Below, piece by piece: positions 44,647 through 56,010 of a DNA stretch of 64,000 nucleotides; within the stretch, counting starts at the first letter, position 1; every line of letters begins with the position of its first letter. The stretch comes from Vinca minor. Its lineage: Eukaryota > Streptophyta > Magnoliopsida > Gentianales > Apocynaceae. The notes beneath the pieces were generated by a model. It saw only the letters and a list, made by a program, of their open reading frames with translations. It did no database searches and was not told the DNA's origin. A program made the translations under genes and the position numbers. The DNA lies in the NCBI GenBank assembly GCA_026122235.1, contig JAOCZM010000289.1, positions 372,001 to 436,000 on the forward strand, in the 5' to 3' direction.

Positions 44647-46051
44647 TGTAAGTCCTAAGGGCGAACGAACTCAGTTTTTGATAATGGACAAACATTTGAT
44701 GTTGTGTCTAATGATCTTAATCTTTGTGATAGAATATCGGAACTCATAATGGAAGCTCTAAGTACTTCAATCAAGCCATGATCAAGATTCAAAGTTATAC
44801 TTATAGGCGCATCTCGTCGAGATTGAAGATTGAAGACTTAGGTTTGGTTAGGATAGCTTTGTCTTTATAAGTCGTTATCTTATAAGCTCTAACCAATGCT
44901 CTTATGAACATAAACGTACAACACTCTAGTCTTGCATGCTCATAAACACGTTTTCAAAAGGCTAAGTTTCAAAAGGATTCTTACATGTGTTCTTATCTTA
45001 AAAGCCTTTGATTTCAAAGTCTAAGTCCTTTAAAATGGTTTTCCAAATGTTCTTACTTGTTACCTTTTGGGAAAACCTTTTAGACTTCAAAAGATTTCAA
45101 AACTAGTGAAAAATCAACATCTCTCATACTCAGAAAAGTCGGATCATCCGAGCTTTCTTCGGCTCAACCGAACCGAAACAGAGAGTTGTAGACTTTGGAA
45201 CTTGAAGAGGTCGGTCGACCTATGGGCATCTCGGTCGACCGAGATTAGGTCGGATCAACCGAGGACCTCTTCGGCTCAACCGAACTGAAACAGAGAGATA
45301 TTTCTTGGGGTCTTTTGTGCATCTCGGTCGACCGACCCTGTGCTCGGTCATCCGACCCTGTGCTTGGTCATCCGAGGTGTTTTGTTCGGTCAACCGAACT
45401 CTGTATAAACTAGCCGTTATTTGACCGTTGCAGAGTCATTTTTCAGCATATTTTGAATTGTATAAATACTCCAAAGCTAGAGAATGACTAAAAGGCTTGC
45501 ACATACAATATACATTGATTTCTTATCAAGTCTCAAACACTTTAAAAGTAAATGCTATTCATCTCTATGATCTAAATCATTCAAGAGTGATCTTTCAAAA
45601 GCAAGACAAAGAGTGTGCATCAAATGTTCTAAGAGCTTAACATTCTTGTACTTCAAAGGTATATATTTTTCACTTAGAAGAGTGAACTATCTTTCTCTTT
45701 AAACCTTCTCATTCCCTTTCTAAGTGATAGGGTGATTATTGTATAAGTCCTACTTTGTGTGGGCAATTTACTTTTGGTGAGTTTTGTATTGTGGTTGTTT
45801 TGTAAAACTCTTAGTGAGTTGTCCACAAGTGTAATATTCTTCTTAGTGAAGTTGTTTAAAATCCTTGGGTGCGGCTTAAGGTAGTGGATGTAGATTCTAA
45901 GTGAATCGAACCACTATAAATCCTTTGTCTTGTGATTGGGTTTCATTTTGTTTTTGTTCATCTTGCTCAAACTTACACTAGCCTTGCTTAGATTCGGAAA
46001 AGTTTACAAGATTAGTTAAAACCCAATTCACCCCCCCTCTTGTGTTTTACA
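44647..46051 (+). repeat. 5' LTR of element G
   Basis: TGTAAGTCCTAAGGGCGAAC ... CTTGTGTTTTACA. Contains a cluster of palindrome-like CGGTCGACCG/CGGATCATCCG motifs at 45139-45400. Confidence 0.93.
45139..45405 (+). promoter_or_regulatory. palindromic motif array in LTR of G
   Basis: About ten copies of CGG(A/C)TCNNCCG or CGGTCNNCCG (for example CGGATCATCCG, CGGCTCAACCG, CGGTCGACCG). The array recurs at 50551-50812. Sireviruses are known to carry conserved palindromic repeats in their LTRs, thought to act in cis. Confidence 0.6.
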
Positions 46052-46053
46052 AT

Positions 46054-46065
46054 TGGTATCAGAGC
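46054..46065 (+). other. primer-binding site of element G
   Basis: TGGTATCAGAGC two bases after the LTR end. Initiator tRNA-Met type. Confidence 0.95.
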
Positions 46066-46105
46066 CTCGTCTTCACCTTTAGCTTAATCGTTTGAAGTAA
46101 AGATT

Positions 46106-47609
46106 ATGGCTGGAAATTCCGCCTTAGCTTTCTTAGCGGGGTCTTCCACCAATAGACCACCACTCTTTGATGGAAACGACTATAATGCTTGGAAAAACCG
46201 ATTCAAGATATATGTGTGCTCCATAGATTATTCTTTATGGCATATATTTGAAGAAGGTCCTTATGTTCCTATGAAAGTGGTTGATGGTGTTCAAATTCCA
46301 AAGTCGGACCGTGAGCTAAATGAAGTTGAGTCCAAGAAAATGACTCGAAATTATAAGGCAATGAACATTCTTAGTTGTGCCTTGGATCCAAATGAATACA
46401 ACCGTGTCCGTGGAAGCAAATCCGCCCACACTATGTGGAAAGTGCTTGAAGTTACTCATGAAGGCACAAATCAAGTCAAGGAGTCAAGGTTGAACTTGCT
46501 AGTTAGAGAATATGAGTTATTCTCCATGAAGCCAAATGAATCAATCAATGAGATGAATACTAGATTCACCAATGTGATTAATGGCTTGAAGTCCTATGGT
46601 AAAGAGTACACTATGGGTGAGATGAATAGGAAGATTCTCAATTCTCTACCTAAAAGTTGGGAAACAAAAGCTCTTGCCATTGAAGAAGCCAAGGACTTAA
46701 AGACCTATTCAACGGAGGAACTTATTGGCTCTCTACTCACCTTCGAGATGAAGAAAAGGAAAAATGTTCCTAGAAAGGGTATTGATCTTGATTACATCAT
46801 TAATCATGAAGAGGAAGAGAAATTGTTCTTGAATTTCAAAAGCCCAAATTGCATGTTAAGCCTTTTGGATGAAGAAGGAAGTGATGATGATCAAGAAGAA
46901 AAAGACCACATGTGTCTATGGGATTTGGTAATGAGGTACATCTTTCTCCCTCCACTTCAAATTCTTATGATGATGATGAGGATGATCCTAATGAGCTTTT
47001 ATGTGATATGTATGATCAATTGAAAAAATGTGCAAAGAAAAACAAAGATATGAAGCTTAAAATTGAATCTTTGTTTGAAGAAAGATCTAAGTTGCTTGAT
47101 GAAAATAAAAAGTTGTGTGATGATGCTAATTGCTTGAAATCCGAAAATGAGAGTCTTATTACTACTTGTAAAGCATCTTCATTAAGTTTGATCACATGAA
47201 GAACAAAGTTAATGACCTTACCCTTCTTGTTGACAACTTTACTAAGGGTAAGAAAAATCTTGATCAAATTCTTGGTATGCAACGTGCTTCTCATGATAAA
47301 CATGGTCTTGGTTATATTGCTAATCATGTTGTTAATTCCAGCACTTCTCATATACCTAAGAAACATGTTGTGAATGCTAGAGCGCCACATAGGGAAAATA
47401 GATTTGTTAAGCATGTTCACAAATCTTTTGAGTCACATATTTGTTGCACTTATTGTGGAAAATATGGTCACAATTGTACTAGATGTTATGTGAAGAAAAA
47501 GATTGAAAGGGGAGTAAAAACGATTTGGAGAGTTAAGCATACTTCAATTAACCCCCATGGACCCAAACAAAAGTGGGTACCAAAAGTTACTCTTCCCTTG
47601 ATCTTATAG
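46106..47609 (+). pseudogene. Sirevirus-type gag of element G, two frameshifts
   Basis: ATG at 46106 (MAGNSALAFLAG), 40 bases after the PBS. The UBN2-type gag core includes PPLFDGNDYNAWKNRFKIYV, KVLEVTHEGTNQVKESR and LNSLPKSWETKALAIEEA. Near 46905 the frame shifts to a coiled-coil segment (46912-47199, KKNKDMKLKIESLFEERSKL), and near 47195 it shifts again. The last part holds the knuckle CTYCGKYGHNCTRC and the Sirevirus-type NPHGPKQKWVPK end. If the two frameshifts are real it cannot make full-length Gag; they are few and deserve checking. Confidence 0.9.
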
Positions 47610-50046
47610 GTTCTTATAAGATAGATGGATGCTCCAGCTCTATGACAATGATCAAGAAGATTGATGGAAGATTAAAAGACTTTTGATGAACTCAAAGTGC
47701 AAGATGCATTCTTCAATCCATAAATTCATGCTCCTTCAATCAACAAACAAGGTGTCAAGATGCCAAAGACAAAAAGAAAATTCATGAAGTAATAATGGAG
47801 TCTCAAGGAAGAGGAAGAGTATTCCACAAAGCTTCAATGATATAGATTCGAAGAGAAGTGGCATTGGGGTGGATCAAAGGAGATGTGCCAAAAGAAGAAA
47901 TTCAAAAGCACTCCTTAACACTTGGATTCTCAAAGCTCAAATGTTAATCAATTGGAGAACCAAGTTGCTTAAATACAAAGAGCAGAGCATCAAGTGATGA
48001 CAAGAGCCAAAGTGTCAATCCAATATCTTCATCACTTGGTAAGAAAGCAAAGATATCAAAATCACTTTCTCTTAACACTTTAATTAATGTGCTTGTGTTT
48101 TTTGGTATATATATGCTTGCTCTTATATATGTTGCATCTCACATTCTTGAATTTTATATTCATATAGATAACCTTTAGCATGCTCTCTACTCTAGCTAAG
48201 GTATCTATGAGATGTAGCATATGCAACTTGATTGATTCTTGTTTTGTCATGTCATATTCATTTAAGAATCCATCTAGTTGTTTTTTTTTTTTTTTATTTT
48301 ATTTATTTGCATGATCCTTATGCATATATGTGTTACTTGATGATATTGAGCTAATCATGAAGGACCTTTATAAAGGTACCAAATTTGTTCTCAAGAATTC
48401 CTTGTAGTTAACAAAGAGTTCTAAGCTTCAAGAAGAAGATATGAACTACAAAGAATGGCACAAATGAGCTAAGATTCCAAGAAAAGAGTCAAATGCCTTT
48501 CATCTCATCAATCAAGGATGAACAACAAAGAAAATGGAGCAATCACATGTAAACCTCTCAATGAGCTTCAAATGTTAGTGATGATCATGAAAAAGATCTC
48601 ACAAAAGGCCTCAATAGACTTGTTGATAAAGAAGATCAACCAAAATGGTAAGAAGTCCAAGTTCAAGGAGAATTGAGGTACAATAGCTTAACTCATACCT
48701 TGTTAGTGATCATTCTTTTGCTTTTGATCCTTATGTGCTATAACCTACCTATTTGATGAGTAAAGTAATTGACTAAGAAGTATTTGCCCAAACTTTCATG
48801 CTCACCTTTGGGAAAGATTGTTGGTGCAAGTAGTTTAGGATATACTTCTAGTTTTTTAAAAGATAAAGAGAGTTTGTGCCTATTTTTCTTATGATGTGCT
48901 TGATCTTTATCGTCCTTGATTATCATGTTAAAATGTTCCATCATTCAGAGATATTATTAATAAGAGGTGATTAAATGGGGGATCTTCGAATGTTTTCATC
49001 TTATACCCCCCCTAATATGTGATGTATTCTCAATTTTCCATATTCTACATGCTCACATCACTTGTTGGCTTGTTTTTCATTTTTCATATTTTATAGCCAA
49101 TATGTGTTAGTTATTTTGGGAGTTATATGTGTTATACATGTTCATATTCTACATATGTTCTCCCTAAATAACTATGAGATCATACTCTTTACTTTCATAT
49201 CTTTTGTGATCTCATTAGAGTTTTTGGTTAGTCTTGCTTCAAGAGTTGTTATACTCATTTAGCTAAACATTAACTTATTAGAGGAATGTACTTGAATTGT
49301 TATCTTACACTTCCTCTAAATCTTTTGGTTGCAACACATATGTATTTATGGTATCCCATCCAACAGTTGTTAGCTATATTTTCAACTTGTTTTCATCTTA
49401 AATAGCTAACATGGTATGTTTGATAAACGGGGAGATTGTACTTTAAAGTTTTATTCTTTATCTCCTTTGTCTTAGCTTAGGTTGATATTTTTTTTGAGCC
49501 ATACATGACCATCTTTTGATTTATGTGTTGTTATGGGATTGAAGCTCGGTTTATGTTTTCGCAAGTACACCTTATGCTTATGCTTATACTTTTGAACTAT
49601 TTATGTTTTTGCAACTCTTTGGTGATTGGAGTCTTTTTGATTATGCCAAAGGGGGAGAAAAATGGTGTAATCTTGCTTAGTGAATGGTGTAATCATGCTT
49701 AGAGAAAAATGGTGTAATCTTGCTTAGTGTTATTTTATCTCTAACTAATTTTTTTTTCCTGGCATGTTTTGAGGGGGAGCATTTATATTTTGAATATATT
49801 ATATTTGTCAAAACTAGCCTTGTGATGGAAGGAAGGAGGAAAGGAGGTTGGTTGGGTTATAGGGCTCTTCAAAGAGTCCCTAGATGATTTGGCAAAAAGA
49901 AGTTTTCATGCTAGTGCTTTTGTCTTCCGGGTTTTATCTTCTAAGCACTAGTATTTGTTCTTAATTGATATTTGTCTTTTTTGCCATGCTTCCTTGTTCT
50001 TAAATTGTCCATATTCTATCTTATTACATCAAAGTTTGTCATAATC
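47610..50046 (+). other. non-coding interior of element G
   Basis: No pol motif in any frame. Contains a T-rich run (48279-48296) and three tandem copies of AATGGTGTAATC(T/A)TGCTTAG (49661-49728). There are purine tracts CAAAGGGGGAGA (near 49648) and TTGAGGGGGAGC (near 49771), as well as the terminal PPT. Confidence 0.8.
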
Positions 50047-50060
50047 AAAAAGGGGGAGAT

Positions 50061-51463
50061 TGTAAGCCCTAAGGGCGAACGAACTCAGTATTTTGATAAT
50101 GGACAAACATTTGATGTTGTGTCTAATGATCTTAATCTTTGTGATAGAATATCGGAACTCATAATGGAAGCTCTAAGTACTTCAATCAAGCCATGATCAA
50201 GATTCAAAGTTATACTTATAGGCGCATCTCGTCGAGATTGAAGATTGAAGACTTAGGTTTGGTTAGGATAGCTTTGTCTTTATAAGTCGTTATCTTATAA
50301 GCTCTAACCAATGCTCTTATGAACATAAACGTACAACACTCTAGTCTTGCATGCTCATAAACACGTTTTCAAAAGGCTAAGTTTCAAAAGGATTCTTACA
50401 TGTGTTCTTATCTTAAAAGCCTTTGATTTCAAAGTCTAAGTCCTTTAAAATGGTTTTCCAAATGTTCTTACTTGTTACCTTTTGGGAAAACCTTTTAGAC
50501 TTCAAAAGATTTCAAAACTAGTGAAAAATCAACATCTCTCAAAACTAGTCGGATCATCCGAGCTTTCTTCGGCTCAACCGAACCGAAACAGAGAGTTGTA
50601 GACTTTGGAACTTGAAGAGGTCGGTCGACCTATGGGCATCTCGGTTGACCGAGATTAGGTCGGATCAACCGAGGACCTCTTCGGCTCAACCGAACTGAAA
50701 CAGAGAGATATTTCTTGGGGTCTTTTGTGCATCTCGGTCGACCGACCCTGTGCTCGGTCATCCGACCCTGTGCTTGGTCATCCGAGGTGTTTTGTTCGGT
50801 CAACCGAACTCTGTATAAACTAGCCGTTATTTGACCGTTGCAGAGTCGTTTTTCAGCATATTTTGAATTGTATAAATACTCCAAAGCTAGAGAAATGACT
50901 AAAAGGCTTGCACATACAATATACATTGATTTCTTATCAAGTCTCAAACACTTTAAAAGTAAATGCTATTAATCTCTATGATCTAAATCATTCAAGAGTG
51001 ATCTTTCAAAAGCAAGACAAAGAGTGTGCATGAAATGTTCTAAGAGCTTAACATTCTTGTACTTCAAAGGTATATATTTCTCACTTAAAAGAGTGAACTA
51101 TCTTTCTCTTTAAACCTTCTCATTCCCTTTCTAAGTGATAGGGTGATTATTGTATAAGTCCTACTTTGTGTGGGCAATTTACTCTTGGTGAGTTTTGTAT
51201 TGTGGTTGTTTTGTAAAATTCTTAGTGAGTTGTCCACACGTGTAATATTCTTCTTAGTGAAGTTGTTGAAAATCCTTGGGTGCGGCTCAAGGTAGTGGAT
51301 GTAGATTCTAAGTGAATCGAACCACTATAAATCCTTTGTCTTGTGATTGGGTTTCATTTTGTTTTTGTTCATCTTGCTCAAACTTACACTAGTCTTGCTT
51401 AGATTCGGAAAAGTTTACAAGATTAGTTAAAACCCAATTCACCCCACCCTCTTGTGTTTTACA
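50061..51463 (+). repeat. 3' LTR of element G
   Basis: TGTAAGCCCTAAGGGCGAAC ... CTTGTGTTTTACA, preceded by PPT AAAAAGGGGGAGAT. The palindromic array is at 50551-50812. The minus-strand ORF at 50630-50947 is antisense LTR and not a gene. Confidence 0.93.
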
Positions 51464-53396
51464 GTTGACAATGAGTAAAATGGCTTAGAAGTCATATTAG
51501 TAGAAGATATCTTCTAGTGTTTTTCATATTTGTTTTTCCAAATGTAAATCAGTAGACATGAGCTATATGATTTCATCATTAGCTGATTCAATGACTATTA
51601 TATCAACTTTAACTGATATATAAAATAATTATATATATTAAAAATAGATAAACAACCAACTTATGAACCAAAGCTCAAGACCCGGACACTATTGCATTCC
51701 ATTAATTGGTGGCAATTGTTAAGATTGATGGATTCAAGTTTCATTAGGCCCAATCATCATTATCATATCATGTAGCAAAATATTATGAGGCCTGAAGCAG
51801 GAATGATCATCATTTCTTATCACTCCATTATAAAAATGACTTTATGTTAGGAAACAAAAGATTTACCATTTCCCATATAGAATAAATAAACATCCCAAGC
51901 ATATCCCATTAGGAGTTTAAATCCCCCAAACAACAAGAAAGAACATCTTATTTGTTCATGATACTCTAACAGTTCAGGGTATCAAACCCAAGCACTTTGG
52001 AGTTCATATCAGAAATATCTAAAAAATTCCAACACGCATCATGCTCAACAAGAGTAAATAAGCAGTTATCAGAGGGAATCAGAAGACCAATTGAAAATAT
52101 CGAAAATATCACATCCTTAAAATATCTTAAGGTACAATTCTAGCCACTTTGTTTATTGTACTTTAAAGCTTTATCAATAACCTTCTACACCAATATAAAA
52201 AATATAAACTTGGAAAGGAAGATTCATAAATAAGAAAATAATGATTTAATCAAGATAATTTCATCACATATCACTAATGTTTTTTTTTACAAATATCATC
52301 AAGACTCATATTTTCCTAGATAAACCAGCCTCATAGTAAGATTATATTAAAGTTTCATCAGTTACCGTTTGAGCGTTATTTTGTTCAAGAGACATGGAAT
52401 CAGGATAAAAGGCAACAAAGGGTGATGTGGTTGCTCCTAGATCTAGATGACAATAACATCTTTCCATACTATTTTTGAGGTACATATTCTCGACTTGCAC
52501 ATACCAGGCAACCATCGAAAGTGAAAGTAGCATTTCGATGGACAACCATCAAGAGTTTCTAACTTATACAAGTATGATAGAACTTTATAATTCAGCGCAA
52601 CAACCATAGACATTCTCTACTGACAATGAAATATAAAATTTTCTTTCAAATTGTAGGAAGTCTTAGTAGAGAAAACTAAGCCATAATATAAGCTGTGTCG
52701 TGGACGAACCACTGCCTTGAAAGCAAATTTCGGCAAGACCTCGGTGCAATCTAAAATATTGTTTGATCCCAAGGTTAATATAGCTAGCCCTTAGACATGT
52801 GCACTCATGCCAAAGGACTTGGAACTTGCACTTTATGAACTCAGAAGAATGAGTAATATATTTTTTGTGTTTAATTTGGCTCAAGAGAGTTGCTATTTAT
52901 AGAGTAAAAATGCAGCTGAAAAATGGTTGAGAAAAATATGGGCATGATCATATAATAACATGGACTTAGTAAAAAATGTGGGGGAAAATATGGATTTAGT
53001 TTTGACCATTTCTAATACTAAAGTATAGGAAATGTGCTCCTAAAAGATGTCATTTTCAAACATTGGCTACTTCTGATTGTACTGGTTTATGTTGTGTGCA
53101 GATAGTCTGTTGAAGTTGGAGTGAAGAGGTAAATGAGCAGTTCCTTAAGCTTTAGTTAAGCATTTATATTTCTGGAAGAGCTATGATTTATGTTTTTACA
53201 TCAATTATTTTTTGTTCTTCGATATATGGTATCTTACCAATCTCATATATACATTTCTTGGGTCTTTCTAAGCTGAATATAAAGGATTGGGTTATTCACT
53301 TGCTCAGGAGCCATTGTCAAGTTTTTCGACTCGAAAGAATATGTCCGGATTTGCACCCCTGACCCGATAATAATAATGATAAAAATAAAAGACACT
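51464..53396. other. AT-rich stretch, no gene recognised
   Basis: About 1.9 kb. On the minus strand there is a CTATAAATAG box (52890-52899) followed by short minus-strand ORFs (52884-52663, 52545-52342) without recognised domains. This could be a decayed small transcription unit; support is weak. Confidence 0.4.
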
Positions 53397-53405
53397 TGCA
53401 TATGA

Positions 53406-54164
53406 CAACAAATTGGCCAATTTAGTACTTTACGTATTTTTGTTTTGCTAACTCGGTCTTATTAGTTTAATTTTGCATTTTGAGGTATATTTCGTTTTTT
53501 CGACCTGCCAAATAGATTATTTCGTCCAATTTTTTTACAGAAGCCCGTTAAATAAGTCACGTGGTCAACACGTGTCTTTTTTTCCAGGGGTATTTTGGGG
53601 ATTCTACCAGCTAAGTTTTAAAGCTGATGTAGCTTGAAAACAGAGCATGGAAATGATAATGTGTGCTGCTCTTATTCTGTCTTGGGTCATTACCATTATG
53701 GTCATCTCAAAAATTAATTGTAGAATGTAATGGTGGGTATTTGGTGTAATGTAGTTTAGTTTGTGCAATTGAAGATTTCTAGTGTGTTGTGTATTGTATT
53801 TTTATAAATGAATTGATTTTCATCATTTTGGAGTTGTTATGTTACACCATTTTCTATAAGGACTAGTTTTGCACCTCAAAATACTTAGCTGGCTAATTTG
53901 GTGGAAATTTATTAGATCTAGGACCTAAATGGCTGATTAAGTACAATTTCTTATCACTGGGGAATATCAGGAACCCCAAAATACCCCCGGAAAAAGGCAC
54001 GTGTCGACCACGTGACAGATTTAATGGACTTCTGAAAAAAATTGGATGAAATGGCCTATTTTGCTGGTTGAAAAAGCGAAATATACCTTAAAGTGCGAAA
54101 TTAAAGGAATAAGACCGAGTTGACAAACCAAAAATACGTAAATGACTAAATTGGCCAATTTACA
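53406..54164. mobile_element. Mutator-like MITE (9-bp TSD)
   Basis: Inverted arms of about 200 bp (53406 to about 53605; about 53965 to 54164) share AATTGGCCAATTTAGT, CACGTGGTC and CCCCAAAATA(C)CCC. Perfect 9-bp TSD TGCATATGA at 53397-53405 and 54165-54173. 759 bp, no coding capacity. Confidence 0.9.
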
Positions 54165-54681
54165 TGCATATGAGCAAATGATTGTCAAATATGCTTTCAT
54201 TGTGGAACAAATTCTTGTGCTAGAAGCAACTCAACCCACTATCATACATGCATAACATAACTAATTCAGCTCCACACGAAGAGAAATCTGCTGTATGTGT
54301 ACATCAACTATTTCTACTTTTCTATAAATAGAAAAAAGAAAAATGTGGCTAAAAGTAGCATCAATAATTTACGGGGTCTCCTCACTTCGTCAAAATAGTG
54401 ATTCCGGCATATTTTCAGGCAAAAAACTGCACGTGTAGAGAACACATGCACTTTTTACAAGGTAAAATGATCATTTAGCTCCACAGTCATTAAAAACAAT
54501 TGTTGCACCTTCTTCCCCAAATTCATCTTCATCTTTATAACCCTATTTTGTCTCAATTTTTCTTGCCCCAAACAGATCCATAACAATAAATTGAAGAACC
54601 AATTTTAAAGAGTTGAATTGAAAGGAACAACGTCGTCAATAAAACTCTTGCTCAAATTGAAATGATGTGTATGTGAAAGAC

Positions 54682-55471
54682 CATTGTTGTTAAAATCGCG
54701 AGTCAACACGTAGAATCGTACTATTCTACGGAGGCAAAACGTGTTGAATCGGTAGTAGAATCGCAATCTGGTAGAATCGGAGTAGAATCGTACGTTTCTA
54801 CCGATTCTACAAAAAGTGAAAGAAACAAGCATGATTATGCAGTAGAAGCCCTTGAGGAACCGAAGCAGAAGGTTTCTCATGGTCTTTATTGATGAGAAAT
54901 GGTTTCTCATCAATAAAGAACGTATGTTGTGTTTGTAGAATGATTAGAAATGGTTTCTCTTCAAAGAAAGAAATGCTCAAATGTGGAGTTGGAGTTTTCA
55001 CTACTTCTACAAGTGGAAGAGCTTTTGAATCAATTGAAATCTATGGAAAAATGATGGTGATGATGATCCATCTATAAGAAAGGCTTTGATTGTTTGTAGA
55101 GTTATTGCAGGAAGAGTTCATAAGCCTTTGGAGAAATTTCAAGAAATTGCTGGGCAAACTGGTTTTGATTCTTTTACTGGCTTTTTTGTTCTTATTTTTT
55201 TTACTAACAAGATGGAATATTTAGTTGGTTATTTTGATTAAAAGATCATAAACTTATTACATACTTTATTTTATTTTGATCTTGTGAAATGTATAAGCTA
55301 AGAATTACGTGTAGTCGCATTTTTATATTTTGAAAGACTTGTAAATTCTTTATTGTGAATTTTGTTGCGTTATTGTCTATTGAAAAAACTTGTGAAACTA
55401 TGTTTAATATGTTTTTTCCATATTTTTAGATCATATGATATGATTTATATGTTAATTATTGTTATATATAT

Positions 55472-55508
<37 letters not shown>

Positions 55509-55604
55509 TTCTCGATATGATTTTACGATTTTTTTACGATTCACGAGTTTACGATTTTTCACCCCTCCACCGAGTCTACGTAGAATCGCGAGTTTAACAA
55601 CCTT
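54682..55604. mobile_element. MITE nested in the Mutator-like element
   Basis: Termini CATTGTTGTTAAAATCGCGA and, on the other strand, AAGGTTGTTAAACTCGCGA. Flanked by a perfect GTGAAAGAC duplication (54673-54681 and 55605-55613). Interior has repeated GTAGAATCG/CGATTCTAC motifs and a (AT)n run (55475-55504). Superfamily uncertain: 9 bp suggests Mutator-like. Confidence 0.85.
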
Positions 55605-55649
55605 GTGAAAGACTACTAAAACTAACTGGTATCTGGCCGGTTAATCGGT

Positions 55650-56010
55650 TATTTTGTAATGATAATGTGCTTAAGATACTCAACTTTGAATATGTTGCCG
55701 GAATAGCCGGAATTCTTCAAGCTTTGAAAATAGAGCAAATTCTGGTGGCAATGAAATGTACATTGGATTATCATCTATGATGAAATATTGCAAGTTTGTT
55801 AGCCTAGAAAGTCTTCTAGGGAAATTCCCACGTAATTTATTGTTACTCAAGGCAATAAAAACCAAAGAATTAAGATTTACAATGCTCTCCGGCATGATTC
55901 CGACGAGTAAATTTGAGCTTAGATCAAGATGAACTAGAGAATTTAGCTTAGACATTTTTTTATGGAATTGAGCCTTGGAGGCTGTTTTAAGACAATGTGA
56001 GAATTTGAAG
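55650..56010 (-). pseudogene. leucine-rich-repeat receptor-like gene fragment
   Basis: Minus-strand frame 55955-55680 shows consecutive LRRs: LNSLVHLDLSSNLLVGIMPE, LNSLVFIALSNNKLRGNFPR, then LTNLQYFIIDDNPMYISLPP. A frameshift near 55720 separates a further SGYSGNIF-like repeat piece. The DDNPM block recalls plant extracellular LRR proteins of the PII-2-like group. Only about 90 residues survive, with no signal peptide, kinase or start. It lies within the TIRs of the Mutator-like element, so is probably a captured gene piece. Confidence 0.75.

Larger units (their letters stand above)
44647..51463 (+). mobile_element. gag-only Sirevirus-like copia element (G)
   Basis: LTRs 44647-46051 and 50061-51463 (1405 and 1403 bp, about 1-1.5% different by eye), PBS TGGTATCAGAGC at 46054, gag 46106-47609, then 2.4 kb without any protease, integrase, RT or RNase H, and a PPT at 50047-50060. 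The gag end (HGPKQKWVPK) is where Sirevirus pol would continue. TSD not matched (ATGGT and GTTGA). Confidence 0.9.

Noticed and set aside
50630..50947. 105-codon minus-strand ORF
   Set aside because: Antisense of the element G LTR palindromic array.
52342..52884. possible small minus-strand gene after a CTATAAATAG box
   Set aside because: ORFs of 67-73 codons with no recognised domain; kept only as a weak remark.
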